Source: Begonia masoniana (taxonomy: Eukaryota > Streptophyta > Magnoliopsida > Cucurbitales > Begoniaceae). Taken from it: a DNA stretch of 64,000 nt. A program made the translations under genes and the position numbers. Positions 45,792 to 57,695 of the stretch are shown here, piece by piece. Position 1 is the stretch's first letter; every line of letters begins with the position of its first letter. The stretch spans positions 3,507,459 through 3,571,458 of the forward strand of contig CM039504.1 of the NCBI GenBank assembly GCA_022432975.1, written 5' to 3'. The notes under the pieces are model-generated. The model worked only from the letters and a program-made list of their open reading frames with translations, was not told the DNA's origin and ran no database searches.

Positions 45792-46175
45792 ATCCTCAAC
45801 TGAACTATTATTGCATGATTATATTTGTGTTTTGTTTTTAGAGAATCATTTTCAAGATAAGCAATCCATTCAAATATGGGAAACATCCGAGAAATCATGG
45901 AGTTGTTAAGATGTTATCAGGCCAATCTAGCAGGTGGGTATCACTTCTGCATAGGCAGTTGATGATCTCTCCGTATGATTTGGATATCGTTTCTTTTTTT
46001 TTTTTTTTTTTTTGGATTTGCGACTCGGGAGATACAGTGGAAGAACTTGATAATGGCGGTATGGAATCGTCATAGTTTTTAACGTATCGATTCTTCGTCG
46101 ATCTCTTCATCATTCGTTCGTAAACTATCACTCTTTCATTCTGGGCAGAGAATTGTAGAGTTCGGTGAAGTGAAA
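45792..46175 (+). promoter_or_regulatory. Upstream region of the alpha-galactosidase gene
   Basis: About 385 bp between the copia 3 duplication and the start codon, containing a T run near 45990-46013. The copia LTR lies next to the proximal promoter and could influence expression. No TATA box is assigned. Confidence 0.4.
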
Positions 46176-46369
46176 ATGGAGGTGGGGTCAGCTAGTGCTA
46201 CTGAAATCAGGTCGATGAGGATGTTGTCGTGGTTTGCAGTTACGACGATCATGGTGTTGGAGAGCGCATCAGCCACTTCGAGGATGACCATCCCGAACTC
46301 TCAAGATCAACTCCGGCGAAATCTCCTCACCAATGGGCTCGGGGTTACTCCTCCCATGGGGTCCGCATA

Positions 46370-46413
<44 letters not shown>

Positions 46414-49061
46414 GACGTAAAGCTCTGTCACGGAAATACTGTATCGTTGGTATCTGCGGTGACAGAGTGGTCGCCGGTGTCATTCCTGCAGTTCAAAATG
46501 GCGTCGGAATGAACGTAAAATGCTTAACGCAATGAACCTTTTCAACATCCGCTGCATAATCCTGATTCCAACGACCCCCTCTTAAGGAAATCTGAATAAT
46601 CCTTCTTCTTCTTTCCTATCACATTCCAAATCCTTTGCTTCCCGTCATTTCCGTTATATCTACCGGCCGACGTCTGTCTATTTCTTCATTAAAAATATCC
46701 CCAGCATTCTGCTTTCTGCAGCAGTGGAAATCTATTGAAATCCTTCCGAACGTCTACTCATTACGAATACTTTTTTCTTTTTTTAAACTTTTTCCTCTGA
46801 TTGATTAGGTGGAATAGCTGGAATCACTTCCGTTGCAATACCGATGAGCAGATGATCAGAGAAACTGGTAATTTCAGTGTCCATATTCCCATGCCTTTGA
46901 CATTTACTCTCCCTCCAATGAAGCAACTTTTATCTACTTCTGCACTTTTAAGATCATCCCTACAAAATGAATCAAACAATCTGACTTATTTTTACTGGTT
47001 TTGCAGCGGATGCTCTGGTTTCCACTGGTCTTTCTAAGCTTGGATATACTTATGTCAATATAGGTGCGTTCTGATCTTTCTTTCCCTTCACTTTCTTAGT
47101 TTATCATGAAATAAACAATTAGCTGACAGAAAAGTAAAATTTCTCTTAGATGATTGCTGGGCCGAAATCGTACGAGACGAGAAGGTGCAATCCTTCCTTC
47201 CTCTCTTTCCATCTTCATTGTTCATTTATTTGATTGAAAATATGTGTACAAGGGTAGAATAGATTGTGATCAACATAATGCCATTGATTTAGGGTAATCT
47301 GGTGCCGAAGAACTCGACATTCCCGTCTGGTATGAAAGCTCTTGCAGACTACGTCCACAGCAAGGGTCTTAAGCTAGGAATCTACTCGGATTCCGGGTAA
47401 CTTGATTCAACAACTACGCTCATCACAACGCATAGCGGTATTATTCTTCAATAATACTAACGCAATCATTCTTTCTGTTTTGCAGCTATTTTACTTGCAG
47501 CAAATCAATGCCTGGCTCACTTGGCCACGAGGAACAAGATGCTCAGACCTTTTCTTCATGGGTAATGAATTCTAACATTGGCTATTCTGATAGTTGTTTT
47601 GTTTATCCTTCTTCTGTTTCCATATTGATGAACTTTCTTGGTCGGTTCATCTGCAGGTGATAGACTATTTGAAGTATGACAACTGCAATAATGATGGGAC
47701 AAAACCAACTATCAGGTTTATCATAATCACCTCCCCTCCATTTTTTTTCTTGACTGATTTTTGATACATTCTGGTTCGTTCTCTGTGCAGATACCCAATA
47801 ATGACTCAAGCACTAATGAAGACAGGCCGACCGATCTTTCTTTCACTCTGCGAATGGTTTTACTGCTTTATTATCTCCAATTCAGATCTTTGAGCTCTGC
47901 TATTCCGTCAGTCATTCTTCTAATCTTACTTTCTTTCTGGTTCTTCTTCAGGGGAGACATGCATCCTGCTCTGTGGGGCTCACCTGTAGGAAATAGCTGG
48001 AGAACCACAGACGACATTAGAGATACATGGGACAGGTGAAAAAGTCTTTGTTCTTGGCTTAAATTCTTGCCCCCAAACTGGAAATTTGGAAACTCCTTTT
48101 CTTCTTGGGCAGTATGGTATCTAGAGCGGACTTGAATGAAGTTTATGCTGATCATGCAAGGCCGGGTGGCTGGAACGGTTAGTACTCTCGATTTTTGTAC
48201 TGAAGATTTTGGACTAATTCTAAATTGGGTAGCCATGATTTTCTCCAAACTAATTGACAGATCCTGATATGCTTGAGGTGGGGAATGGAGGAATGACAAA
48301 TGATGAGTATATAGTCCACTTTAGTTTATGGGCCATTTCCAAGGTATTGAAACATCTGTCCGTGTTTAACTGGAAATAATGTCCTCTGGCATTTGTCTTG
48401 TCATGCACATTTGTATATTTGCAGGCTCCTCTTCTTCTTGGTTGTGATGTCAGAAATCTGACCAAAGAAACAATGGACATCATTGCCAACAAAGAGGTCA
48501 TTGCCATCAATCAGGGTAAGATACAACACCCTGTACTTGAAATCGGCTCTGTACCGTTTTTTGATGCTGTCATTTTCGTTCAACTAACTATAGTTCACAA
48601 TACCAAAACAGATTCTCTCGGCGTACAAGCGAAAAAGGTTCGAAACGAAGGACAGATAGAGGTAAAGTTGCCACTTCGCCTAAATGTACAAGCAAATTTG
48701 AAGTCCCCAAAGAAGAGTTAAAAAAAAAAACAGTTTGTGTTTGAGCAGGTATGGGCAGGACCACTTTCGGGCTATAGAGTAGCAGTCGTGTTGCTAAACC
48801 GACGCCCTTGGCGGCTGCCCGTAACAGCTCACTGGGACGACATCGGAATTCCTCCGAAGAGTATGGTCGAAGCGAGAGATGTTTGGGAGGTAAAATCAAA
48901 ACGAAGAACTTTCAAGATTGGCTGAATTTGAGCTCATTTGCATTTGTTTTTTGTTTGGGTATTTGCAGCACAAGACACTGAAGCCTCATTTTGTGGGAAA
49001 CTTGACGGCTACGTTGGAACCCCATGCGTGCAAGATGTACATATTGAAGCCCATTTCCTGA
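46176..49061 (+). CDS. AGAL: Alpha-galactosidase (glycoside hydrolase family 27)
   Basis: Fifteen exons, all GT-AG and in frame: 46176-46360, 46809-46867, 47007-47063, 47150-47184, 47293-47396, 47486-47561, 47657-47715, 47791-47856, 47952-48035, 48113-48177, 48261-48343, 48425-48515, 48612-48661, 48749-48889, 48969-49061. They give 415 residues, a normal plant length. The enzyme removes terminal alpha-1,6-galactose from raffinose-family sugars and galactomannan, usually in wall or vacuole. An N-terminal hydrophobic segment ([18 protein letters not shown]) suggests a signal peptide and RRNLL a processing site. GH27 marks: [41 protein letters not shown] (catalytic nucleophile Asp), [61 protein letters not shown] and a C-terminal beta domain. 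The start is the first ATG; an in-frame Met lies closer to the signal segment. Confidence 0.95.
46373..46410. repeat. (CT)n microsatellite in alpha-galactosidase intron 1
   Basis: About 38 bp of uninterrupted CT just after the exon 1 donor, where it mimics a pyrimidine tract. Confidence 0.9.
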
Positions 49062-49616
49062 GCATAAACGGGCAGTAGAATAGAGTGTTTCGGTTAAGAT
49101 TTGTAGTTGGAAGTTTGAATTTTTCCTGTCGGCATTCCTCTCTCTTTCATTTTGTGTTGGTTGAGACTCGAGAACATGTTAATCTTTATAGCACAAGCTT
49201 TTGTGCCAAGTGTCAGTTGCTCAACGAATTTGTATGTTAGTACTGTTCTACACAATATAGTGTGGGGGTACCTTGTTCCGAATCATTGTAAATGTTGTTT
49301 ATACAAACATGGCAGTGCTCTGAAACAATGAGAGTAATTACAATTTGATGCTACTACAATCAGGGTTAGCATGAAAGAGTGGTCAAATCCTTCTCCTGCA
49401 ACGGCGGTGGAAGCAGATTGAACCAAGGTGTGTCGTCCTTAGAGGCATAGTAAGTGGGTCTCAGACTCTATCAACAAATCCACATCCACTGATTTCGGGT
49501 TGCATGAAGGCGAGCTTCATGCTTCAAAATGTACAAAACTGTCTCCACTTATCATATAACATCTACTTCTATCTATTCTAAGCCAACAAAACATTAGTAT
49601 GTGGTTATGGTCAATC
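49062..49616. other. Convergent intergenic region
   Basis: 3' flanks of the alpha-galactosidase (+) and katanin p80 (-) genes. No open frame or repeat is recognised. Confidence 0.5.
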
Positions 49617-51273
49617 TCATGACACTTCTCGAAGGGCGAGATTCAATTCATGTGCCAACTTCGCCAGCGAGTCTCCTCTTCTGTAGATTGAATAAGTCAA
49701 ACCATCACAAATAATTACAACTGATTAAATGGTGCATAAAGAAACTTATCCCAATAAGCTTGGTTGATATTGCACCTGGTAAGGGAAGGGAGGCGAGACT
49801 TGACTTTTTCAAGCTCTGCAAAGCAGAGTTTACAGCGCTCCAACCTGCAAAGATTTATTATACACGTCTCTAATGACGATGAACAATGCTACGTTTACTT
49901 TCTCGTTTACCTCTTAATTCTTGCTGCTTGACATCACACTCATTAATTGGTGCACTACTTAATGTGATGTCACGAGTAATGAATTAAAAGGTAAGAGTAA
50001 AGATAGTATTACCCAATGGGTAATGACGATTTTAGCCATAGGAATCATGTTATGAATGAAGCAACTGACCTTTGCTCGGCTTCAATATCCACACCTACAG
50101 ATGATGATGCTGATAAGCTTGAATAGATCACGGAACCAAATATTCTCACTAGCTTAAGAAGCATTTCCAGAGAAATGACTAGAAACCTGTGTACAAGAAA
50201 CACACATGGTAAAGGGGGGTAACTAAATATGCCAATATAAGAATTAATTACATGGTAAACCCTGAATTACAATGTCATTAACGAATCAAATTTTTAACTA
50301 ATTTTGTTAACAACTCAAATCTTAAATTATCAAAAATATGACAAAATAAACCTCAAGTGCCCGTTCTCTTATTTAATTAAAAAAAATAGGGAGCTTGATC
50401 TTTGGAGCCATTTGCAAGGGAACACGTTTCGAATGACACCCTTTTGTTTCATAAGGAGCTTGATCTTTGGAGCCATTTGAGCGAAAATCGACGGAGTGTG
50501 GTCGTTAGGTTTCTCTAAAATATGGGTTTATGAGGGTTGGGGCCCACGAAATCGGCGGCGGAGAGGTGGGGGATTGCGACATTGCCGAGAGGTAGAGAGA
50601 ATTTAGGGTTTTTTTGTCACAACAGGAAGAAATAAACTCTCGTTCTTATTTATAGTCGCGCATTCTCGACATTTTAAAAAAAAAGGCTCTCGGGAAGGGA
50701 AGCCCATTCTCGAGAATGGGCTCCCGTTGAAGTTTATTTTGTCAGATTTTTTATAGTCTAAGGTTTGAGTTGTTAACAAAATTAGTTAAAAGTTTGATTT
50801 TTTAATGATCCCAAAGTTCAGGTTACACCATCAAAGATTATTCTTAATGTAATAGTTACTATCCAGTATAAATGATAAAGCAGAAATTTGATGAGATATC
50901 CAGCAGAAGGAAGAGTTCTCAAGGCTACCAACTAAAACTGCTTAAATAATCACAACCCATTTAAAATGATACCTATCCATGTCACTTTCAAGAAGTCCGG
51001 TTACTCGAGGCAGAAGACAGGTGCATATATCCAGTGTAACCGTATCAGTTTTTTCAGTGATAATGCTTACAACATCAGCCACAACCTGCAATGGACAAGA
51101 AAAACTTGAATAATTAAGTTCTAAATGATCCAGGGATATTCTGTTTCAAATTAATTTATTGAGAGTGAAAAATATAGAAATTGGCAACAAACACTTACAG
51201 CATCATCGGCCATCTTCTCCATTGCACTAACAACCCCTTTGAAGTCATTCCTTTCCCAAAATCTAAAGATTAC
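49617..51273 (-). CDS. KTN80: Katanin p80 subunit, C-terminal (con80) exons only
   Basis: Five minus-strand exons in consistent phase: 51273-51199, 51085-50973, 50186-50070, 49844-49776 and 49680-49617 (stop TGA). They encode 145 residues of the conserved C-terminal con80 domain: VIFRFWERNDFKGVVSAMEK, LDICTCLLPRVTGLLESDMD, LLKLVRIFGSVIYSSLSASS, VGVDIEAEQRLERCKLCF, ELEKVKSRLPSLTRRG, LAKLAHELNLALREVS. This domain binds the p60 AAA ATPase; the complex severs microtubules. The WD40 propeller that targets microtubules, and the linker before VIFRFW, are not found between 51273 and the gap at 52080. The gene is therefore partial here: it may continue across the gap, have a long intron, or be a truncated copy. 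All five exons look undamaged. Confidence 0.85.
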
Positions 51274-52079
51274 CTACAGAATGAGATAAATCTCTTTGAA
51301 GAACGAATTAAGCGAAAATATGCCACTACATCATCTTCTACCGATGTAGGTATGTTCCATTAAATCTGTCCGATGTTTCTCACATTGGTTTTCTCTCCAT
51401 GCACAGGTGAATAAGCAAAAATAAAATAAAACACTGTATCGAGTGCTGTAAAACATGCTATTTAAACTTTGTGGTTGGATATAATTGTTGTCCAAAATAC
51501 ACACTCTTCACTGGTTCCTTGTTAATGGAAAAATGTTTCACTTGAATTTTTGACACCTGCTATTACTTTCCTTAAAAGAAACCTGTGCTTGCCTGTATCT
51601 CTAAGTTTCCACTCCGCTAACCACCGCCCGCCGCCCAGAGCGGTACTCGTGAGTCTTTTTTCCGAATCGGCTGAGTCGCTGGTCAAATCATCCTTCGGCA
51701 GCCTTCAACTTCTCGTCTATAACGGATCTGAATGTGGGAATTGTAGCCGTGGCCGAAAGGACTACTGCGAGGCCGCTTTCGTGGCTTTTGATGACCAGGG
51801 CTTCAACGTCTACTAAATGGAGGGTGAGGCAATGAATCAGAAGATACGTTTTTGTCGGAAATGGATATGTTCAACGATTTCGAATATCCCCACGCCCCCT
51901 CCGGTACTGGACAGCGTCGTCCCCGTTGCAGACTAAGCAAGTATTTTCGGCCAGCGGCGATCATTCACGGGTCAAACGAAAACTGCGTTCAATATCGATT
52001 TTGTGCCATCGAACACTCACTCATTTACCTATCCATCTCAGGGAATAACCCATAGCGTAAGTCGTACAAATATATACAC
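51274..52079. other. Sequence upstream of the katanin exons, no confident gene
   Basis: If katanin is intact this is intron. 51550-52070 is more GC-rich and has short open stretches, including a Cys pattern CGNCSRGRKDYC near 51730-51770, but frames break and no family is assigned. Confidence 0.4.
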
Positions 52080-52179
52080 NNNNNNNNNNNNNNNNNNNNN
52101 NNNNNNNNNNNNNNNNNNNNNNNNNNNNNNNNNNNNNNNNNNNNNNNNNNNNNNNNNNNNNNNNNNNNNNNNNNNNNNN
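52080..52179. other. Assembly gap (100 N)
   Basis: Exactly 100 N, the conventional placeholder for a gap of unknown size, so true distance and even adjacency of the flanks are uncertain. Confidence 0.99.
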
Positions 52180-53213
52180 GTTCATTTATGAAGTTGTGAA
52201 TGGCAAACTGGGTTATTACTTGGGCATTTTGGTACAATTTGTGACAAATAAATCAAACGTTTTGATTATATATTGGCCCCATAGATCCTGTTGAATCAAT
52301 TTTTGAATGGCATAATAAGTTTAGAATTGAGTTTCACTAAAATAGCCTGTTGTTTGAAGATTTTTTTGACAATAAAGGTAAGTTTCTAGAGCTGTGTTGT
52401 TATTGTGTATACCGAAACTTTTGATAATTTATTTAAGATTTTTAATCTAATACCACCTGCACAGTTAAAGTTGAACTGTTTTTTAAAATATTTGTAAGAT
52501 AATCTTCTTGATAACCTTTAATATCAGCTCCACTATCAATAAGAGCTAATATAGAAGGATTGGTGTATTTGAATTTGCGAAGTACTGTCTAAAAACCATT
52601 TTGTAAATAATGTTTGTTAAGAATATTAAATTTCAAAAGGAATAAATTTCTTTATAAACGATTCGCCTTCATCCTATAAATTTTGATTTTTCCCAAACAA
52701 GATAATCTTGACTCTAGATCCTTTGGATTTCTAATGAGCTTTTGATTTGATTTTATTTCAATATTTTAAATCATTTATTCATGTTGTTAAGTCTTGAATA
52801 GTTTTCACCCAGGTTTTTGAATGTGTTTGGTTCTATCGATTCAAGATTTGCATTGATACTATAATACTTATGAGCAATATTCTCCTAAGAATTCGATAGG
52901 TTTTTACCTGGTTGAAAAGTTTTAAAAACGTAAAACATAAACTTGACTCGCAGACCACAGATCATCTGACAAATCTAAACCATCTAAAACTCCACTCTTT
53001 CACTAATCTAACAACTCATTAGTTCACAAAATCGAGCGACTATGCTCGGTTATTAGATCCATGACATAATCGGGCAGAGAAGAAATGCCCTCAGATCACT
53101 CGACGTGATTCTGCTCGGGCTGCATGAGTTTGCATGCAACAGCTGATAGGGTACACATCATCCGATCTATCACGTGCACTTCGCGTGACTCATTAAAAAT
53201 CACACGACATTAG
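52180..53213. other. Degraded repeat DNA
   Basis: AT-rich, no gene. It includes the protease-like relic at 52442-52588. From about 52900 the sequence takes on the character of gypsy LTR DNA. Confidence 0.45.
52442..52588 (-). pseudogene. Retroviral-type aspartic protease relic
   Basis: An open stretch of 48 codons on the minus strand contains ILALIDSGADIKGYQED, the Asp-Ser-Gly-Ala active-site signature of retroelement or pararetrovirus proteases. It is closed by stops on both sides, and the neighbouring frames are decayed. Whether the source was an LTR element or an endogenous caulimovirus-like sequence cannot be decided from this fragment. Confidence 0.45.
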
Positions 53214-53526
53214 AAATACACTACATCGCCCGGTCGCTAGACGACAAAATAACATTTACATCATCCGGTGACTCAAATACACTACATCTACCGGTCACTA
53301 GATGACAAAATAATGTTTACATCATCCGGTGACTCAAATACACTACATCTACCGGTCACTAGACGACAAAATGACGTTTACATCATCCGGTGAGTAAAAT
53401 ACTCGACATCATCCGGTGAGTAAAATACTCGACATCATCCAATGAGTAAAATACTCGCTATCATCCGGCGAGTAAAATACTCGACATCATCCGGCGAGTA
53501 AAATACTCGACATCATCCGGTGACGT
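53214..53526. repeat. Two-level minisatellite (61-bp and 26-bp units)
   Basis: Three 61-bp units (53214, 53275, 53336) pass directly into five 26-bp units (53397-53526). The 26-bp unit (AAATACTCGACATCATCCGG...) resembles the two ends of the 61-bp unit joined, so it probably arose by internal deletion of the longer unit. Confidence 0.85.
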
Positions 53527-53979
53527 CAGCCGGATGATTCACTCATCCAACTCCTATCATTCAGCAGTAAAACACAATAATCATAAAACAGCTACAGCCA
53601 ACAGGGAATGTCTCGGCTCTCACAAATTTCAACTTGATAGACATAAACCTTAAACGAATAAATGTCATAGACTTGTTCAGGATACGTAAGCGGAAGACTC
53701 ATATAAAACAGAATATCCTAGGTTCTTACAATCATCCTCAAACTCAGAAGTTGAATCAGACAATTTCAGGTCCAAATTAAAATATGATCCTATCCTACTT
53801 AGGCATCAGTTTTCTCATAAGTCTTACTGACATAAAATGAACATAACCACAGGTCATAATCGTCATCCAGCCACAGGATTGCACCCTGAACACCTTTCAG
53901 CAACCAAACTCGACATCCTCATTAACTTTGGAATCCTCACCTGATATCTCGTCACCTACATCATAAGATTTAAACTATA

Positions 53980-56425
53980 TGTCACGACCCTAATACTGTA
54001 CCCTTATTTTCCCTTATTTTACCGTACAAATTTTTCATTTTTCTTCATCCTTAGCATTTATGTGGAAAACAATTTGAAAACAATTTAAAATCAATTGAAT
54101 AAAACATTTAAAAACAAATACAAAACAATTACTTAAACAAACACGTTTTCAAGAAAATAAACTGCGTGGTTCCGTTTAAAAGTTTAACATATCCTCCTGT
54201 TTCAAAATCACCAAAATAGTTTATAACAACAGGTTTCCAAAACGTTCAGAACATTAAAATATCAAATGTAAACCTATCCACTAACCAGATTCCAAACATC
54301 CTATAATTTCTATACAACCATCATTTAAATGTAAACCTATCCACTAACCAGATTCCAAACATCCTATAATTCCTATACAACCATCATTTAAATGTAAATC
54401 TATCCACCAACCAGGTTCCAAACATCCTATAAATTTCTATACAGTTTACTATTAGCTCAAAACATCCCAAAACCCTCAAAACATCTATACATACTTCCCC
54501 ACGGGTCAGGTAAGCATCGACTGCGCCAGCACACCACCGCAGCCATCCTCCGTCAACTGTATCATGCCTCAGGAGGAGGAATCTCATCCTCACCTGGTTC
54601 CTCGATATCTAGGTCACCCACACCATACAATACACTATGAGATGAAAATCTCAGTAAGCTCTAGTAAATGCTATGCATGCTGTGCTATGAGTTCATTAAA
54701 CCATGCTTTATTTCTTTTATCTTACTATGCAATGCACTATAGGTTTCACCGAGATCCTATACCTTCTAACCGGAGAGAGCTCATCCAGCGGGCGGACTAC
54801 TCTTTCCAGCTAGAAGAGGGGGGTACACGCTTACAACACGTACAGCCGTGCCTGAGCCCCACCTCGCGTGACCTGTAAACTATATGCCCGAAGGCCTGTA
54901 TGCCCGAAGGCCTGTATGCCCGAAGGCCAATGCTATGCTTTACGTTCTCTTTAAATCTCTGTGCGAAAATTCATTTTCATGCTTTTCTTTAAAACAAGTG
55001 ATGCGTGGACAGTTCTCTATCACAAAGTAAACAAGCAATAACATGGACCATCAAGACTGTAAAAGCATAAACTATAAACTCCTAAGACCTAGCTACCCAA
55101 ACCGAGCAAAACTAACTAAAGGCATCTCCAAAACTCCTCGAGACCATGACGTACGGTGTAGGCCAATCGGCCAGAGAAGAATCACGAGAACTTACCTGTC
55201 GTCCGTAGCTTGCTGGTTTTTGGCACATCACGTCACATATGGTTCGACCTATGACAAACATTCAAGCTTTATTAAAATCAAGCCTACATTCACCAATTAC
55301 TCTCAAATTACTATTTCTAGCCTAATCCAATTAAAACCTAACTAAACGGGCCACTAATTCGGGTTCGGTAAAAACCGAATCTAAACTTCGAACGCGCGTA
55401 ACTTTTGCGTCGGTTATCGGAATCGAACGATTCAAGCGGCCACGTACTCCTCTAATAACCTATTTTAATCTGCCAAAAGGAATTTTAAAACAAATGACCG
55501 GAGCTAGGTCAATTTTGCAGAAACCCGAAACTGCCCTTTCTCCCAAAATTTCACTTTTTCGATCTTTCATCAAAACTCATCAATTTCTTCACCAGTCTAT
55601 CCTCCTAACATCCAATTAGAATAATCTAACCTAAAATCGAAGTTCCAAACCACAAACCCGAATAGCCCTAATCGGGCATTCACTGAATTTCGCTCAAATT
55701 GAGCGCTCCACCGCCAATCGAAAATAGCCGGCCCTAGGGTGGACAAACCCACGCCGGAAGTGACCTAAAACGGCCGGCGATCGGAGCCAAAACCGGCTCG
55801 TCACAGTCGGCCATGACCAAACCCGAAAACCGAACCAAATCAAGGGAAACCGAGCCTTACCGGTCGGGTTGCGCGCGGAATCGGCCGGAAACACCACGTC
55901 GCCGGCGTCTGGTCGGAAATCGTCGAGGCTGGACGTCGGAGGAGGGGCCGCGCTTCTCTTCTCCCCTGCGCGCTCTCGGCGTCGGCGTTCGGGGTTCGAC
56001 AAACAACAAAATCGTTTCTGTTGTTTGTTTTGTTTTTATTATAATTATAATAATAATAATTATAATTATAATTATAATAAACTACAACTATTTCTTTAAT
56101 TAGTCTATCGATTCGGTTTCTCTGCAATTTCCTTATTTCTCCAAATATTCCAATTTAATCTTAGAGTTCTAACAAAATTCACCGTTTCCAAAACGGACTT
56201 ATTCTGCCATTTTTACGAATTAATATGCTAAAAGGGTAAAACGGGAACTTTAGCATTACTCTTTTCGATTTGGGTTTCTAAAATTCCACTTATTCCTCTA
56301 AAATTTCCCATAAATTTCTAGGGTTCTAAGGAAACATCCTTCTCAAGAAAATACTTTAATTTGCTATTTACGAAAATAACCTAAGAAATTAGAAAATCAT
56401 AAGATCCAAAAATCCGGGCGTTACA
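53980..56425 (-). repeat. Solo LTR of a gypsy (Tekay/Del-like) family
   Basis: 2446 bp bounded by CTATA duplications (53975-53979, 56426-56430), beginning TGTAACGCCCGG and ending GGGTCGTGACA on the minus strand. It shares TAATACTGTACCC, AAATTTTTCATTTT and the CCTCAGGAGGAGGAA segment with the LTR at 18583, so the families are related. Internal tandem repeats: 63-bp unit about 2.9 times (54264-54442) and 16-bp TGTATGCCCGAAGGCC type three times (54880-54928). Loss of the internal region and one LTR is the mark of LTR-LTR recombination. Confidence 0.9.
54264..54442. repeat. 63-bp tandem repeat inside the solo LTR
   Basis: Three units containing AAATGTAAACCTATCCACTA. The related LTR at 15880-15950 has a single copy of the homologous stretch, so the expansion is specific to this lineage. 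Confidence 0.85.
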
Positions 56426-56430
56426 CTATA

Positions 56431-57695
56431 AGCCTAATGCTTAGTAAGGAATGCAACTAACATGTATTCGTGAATGCACAGTTGAGAGAAAATCATAATC
56501 GTATTCTTTTCATGCTATTTTCTTGTTCCTTATTCGTATTTTTGTTCATCACTTTCATCATATAGATTAAGAGAGGATTTGTGCCGTGAAAGGGGGATTG
56601 ATAGTGATTTTGATCATATTCCCTTTCGGTTTTTTGTACTGTGGCTTGCGTCAATCCGCCTCCAACCCTCGCTTAATCCGGTTGCATAAGTTTCATTTTC
56701 ATTCTCATATCTTGTTCATGGGAAATACATGCTCATAAATCATTTTCATATGCTTGAGAAGTAAATCATGATGCATGACATGAATGTTCTTAAATCATCA
56801 GACTATGGAAATATCATACTGAACAGTTGACTTCATAGACTCTATCAGAACATCACATAATATGGTTCTCAAACATCCGTAAATCATCCAAGTACAAACC
56901 ATCTTACTAACTTAAAACAGACATCAAACACATAACTAATTTAGTACCCTTAAGATGTAGGGCCCTAATGGCCGGGAATCTTAATATATTCACTTACTTG
57001 GCTTCCTTAGTAAAGTCGTGCACTACACTTCAAACCTCTTCACCTGATATCATTTCACATCTCAGAGTCAATATAGATCCTAAATATTCTGAAATCAAAG
57101 CTAGAACAGTCATAACTAAATGTTATCCTAGAATCTGTAGTTAAAGTCATTCCCGAATCCCTTAGTCTAGTTCTCTATGTGCAGTCTGAAATCCTAAAAC
57201 TGAAACAACTAGGTTCAACTAACGATTAATCTGAGTCGGTGTGATAAATGTCTAGAATCGATTCGGAATGACATTGCTAAATCCATAATATAAATGATAC
57301 TAATGTTACTCGGCCATTGGAGAACCAAACTCCAACACCAAGCTGGAAACAGAGCCTAACAAATAACTGACAACTACATTGTCTAACCCATACCTTGAGC
57401 GTAGAGTAGCTGAGAAAAGGCAAAGGAACCGGTCGTCGGAGGAAGGATGACTGGCAGGCAGAGAGCGGGAGCTCAGGAGAGAAAATCGCTGAAGGGAGAA
57501 TGTCGGCTACAGTGAGGTTTAAGGTTTCCATTTCAAATTTATATCAACTAAGTTCCTCATTAATTACCACACTGCCATCACACAAATAGAATCCAATAAG
57601 CTTTGGCATTAAAATTAACTAAATAAAAGGTCGAGTAAAGAGGTGACTGTTGATTCCGTTAAGAAAATCACCTGGCTGAAAATGTCGGGTGTTAC
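56431..57695 (-). repeat. Fragment of an older gypsy-type LTR
   Basis: Ends ATGTCGGGTGTTACA at 57695, the form of an LTR edge (minus-strand start TGTAACACCCGACAT), with a GA-rich block at 57400-57520. The solo LTR (53980-56425) probably inserted into this older element, whose other part would be about 52.9-53.98 kb. The outer left boundary and duplication were not found. Confidence 0.5.

Noticed and set aside
51715..51816. Zinc-binding alcohol dehydrogenase-like Cys pattern
   Set aside because: The match is limited to a short CXXC-type cluster, and neither flank shows the Rossmann or catalytic motifs.
53214..53526. CRISPR-like array
   Set aside because: Units are contiguous tandem repeats without unique spacers, and the genome is a plant nuclear one.
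55694..56127. Open frames in the GC-rich part of the solo LTR
   Set aside because: They overlap on opposite strands inside an LTR and end in low-complexity AAT runs; no protein signature.
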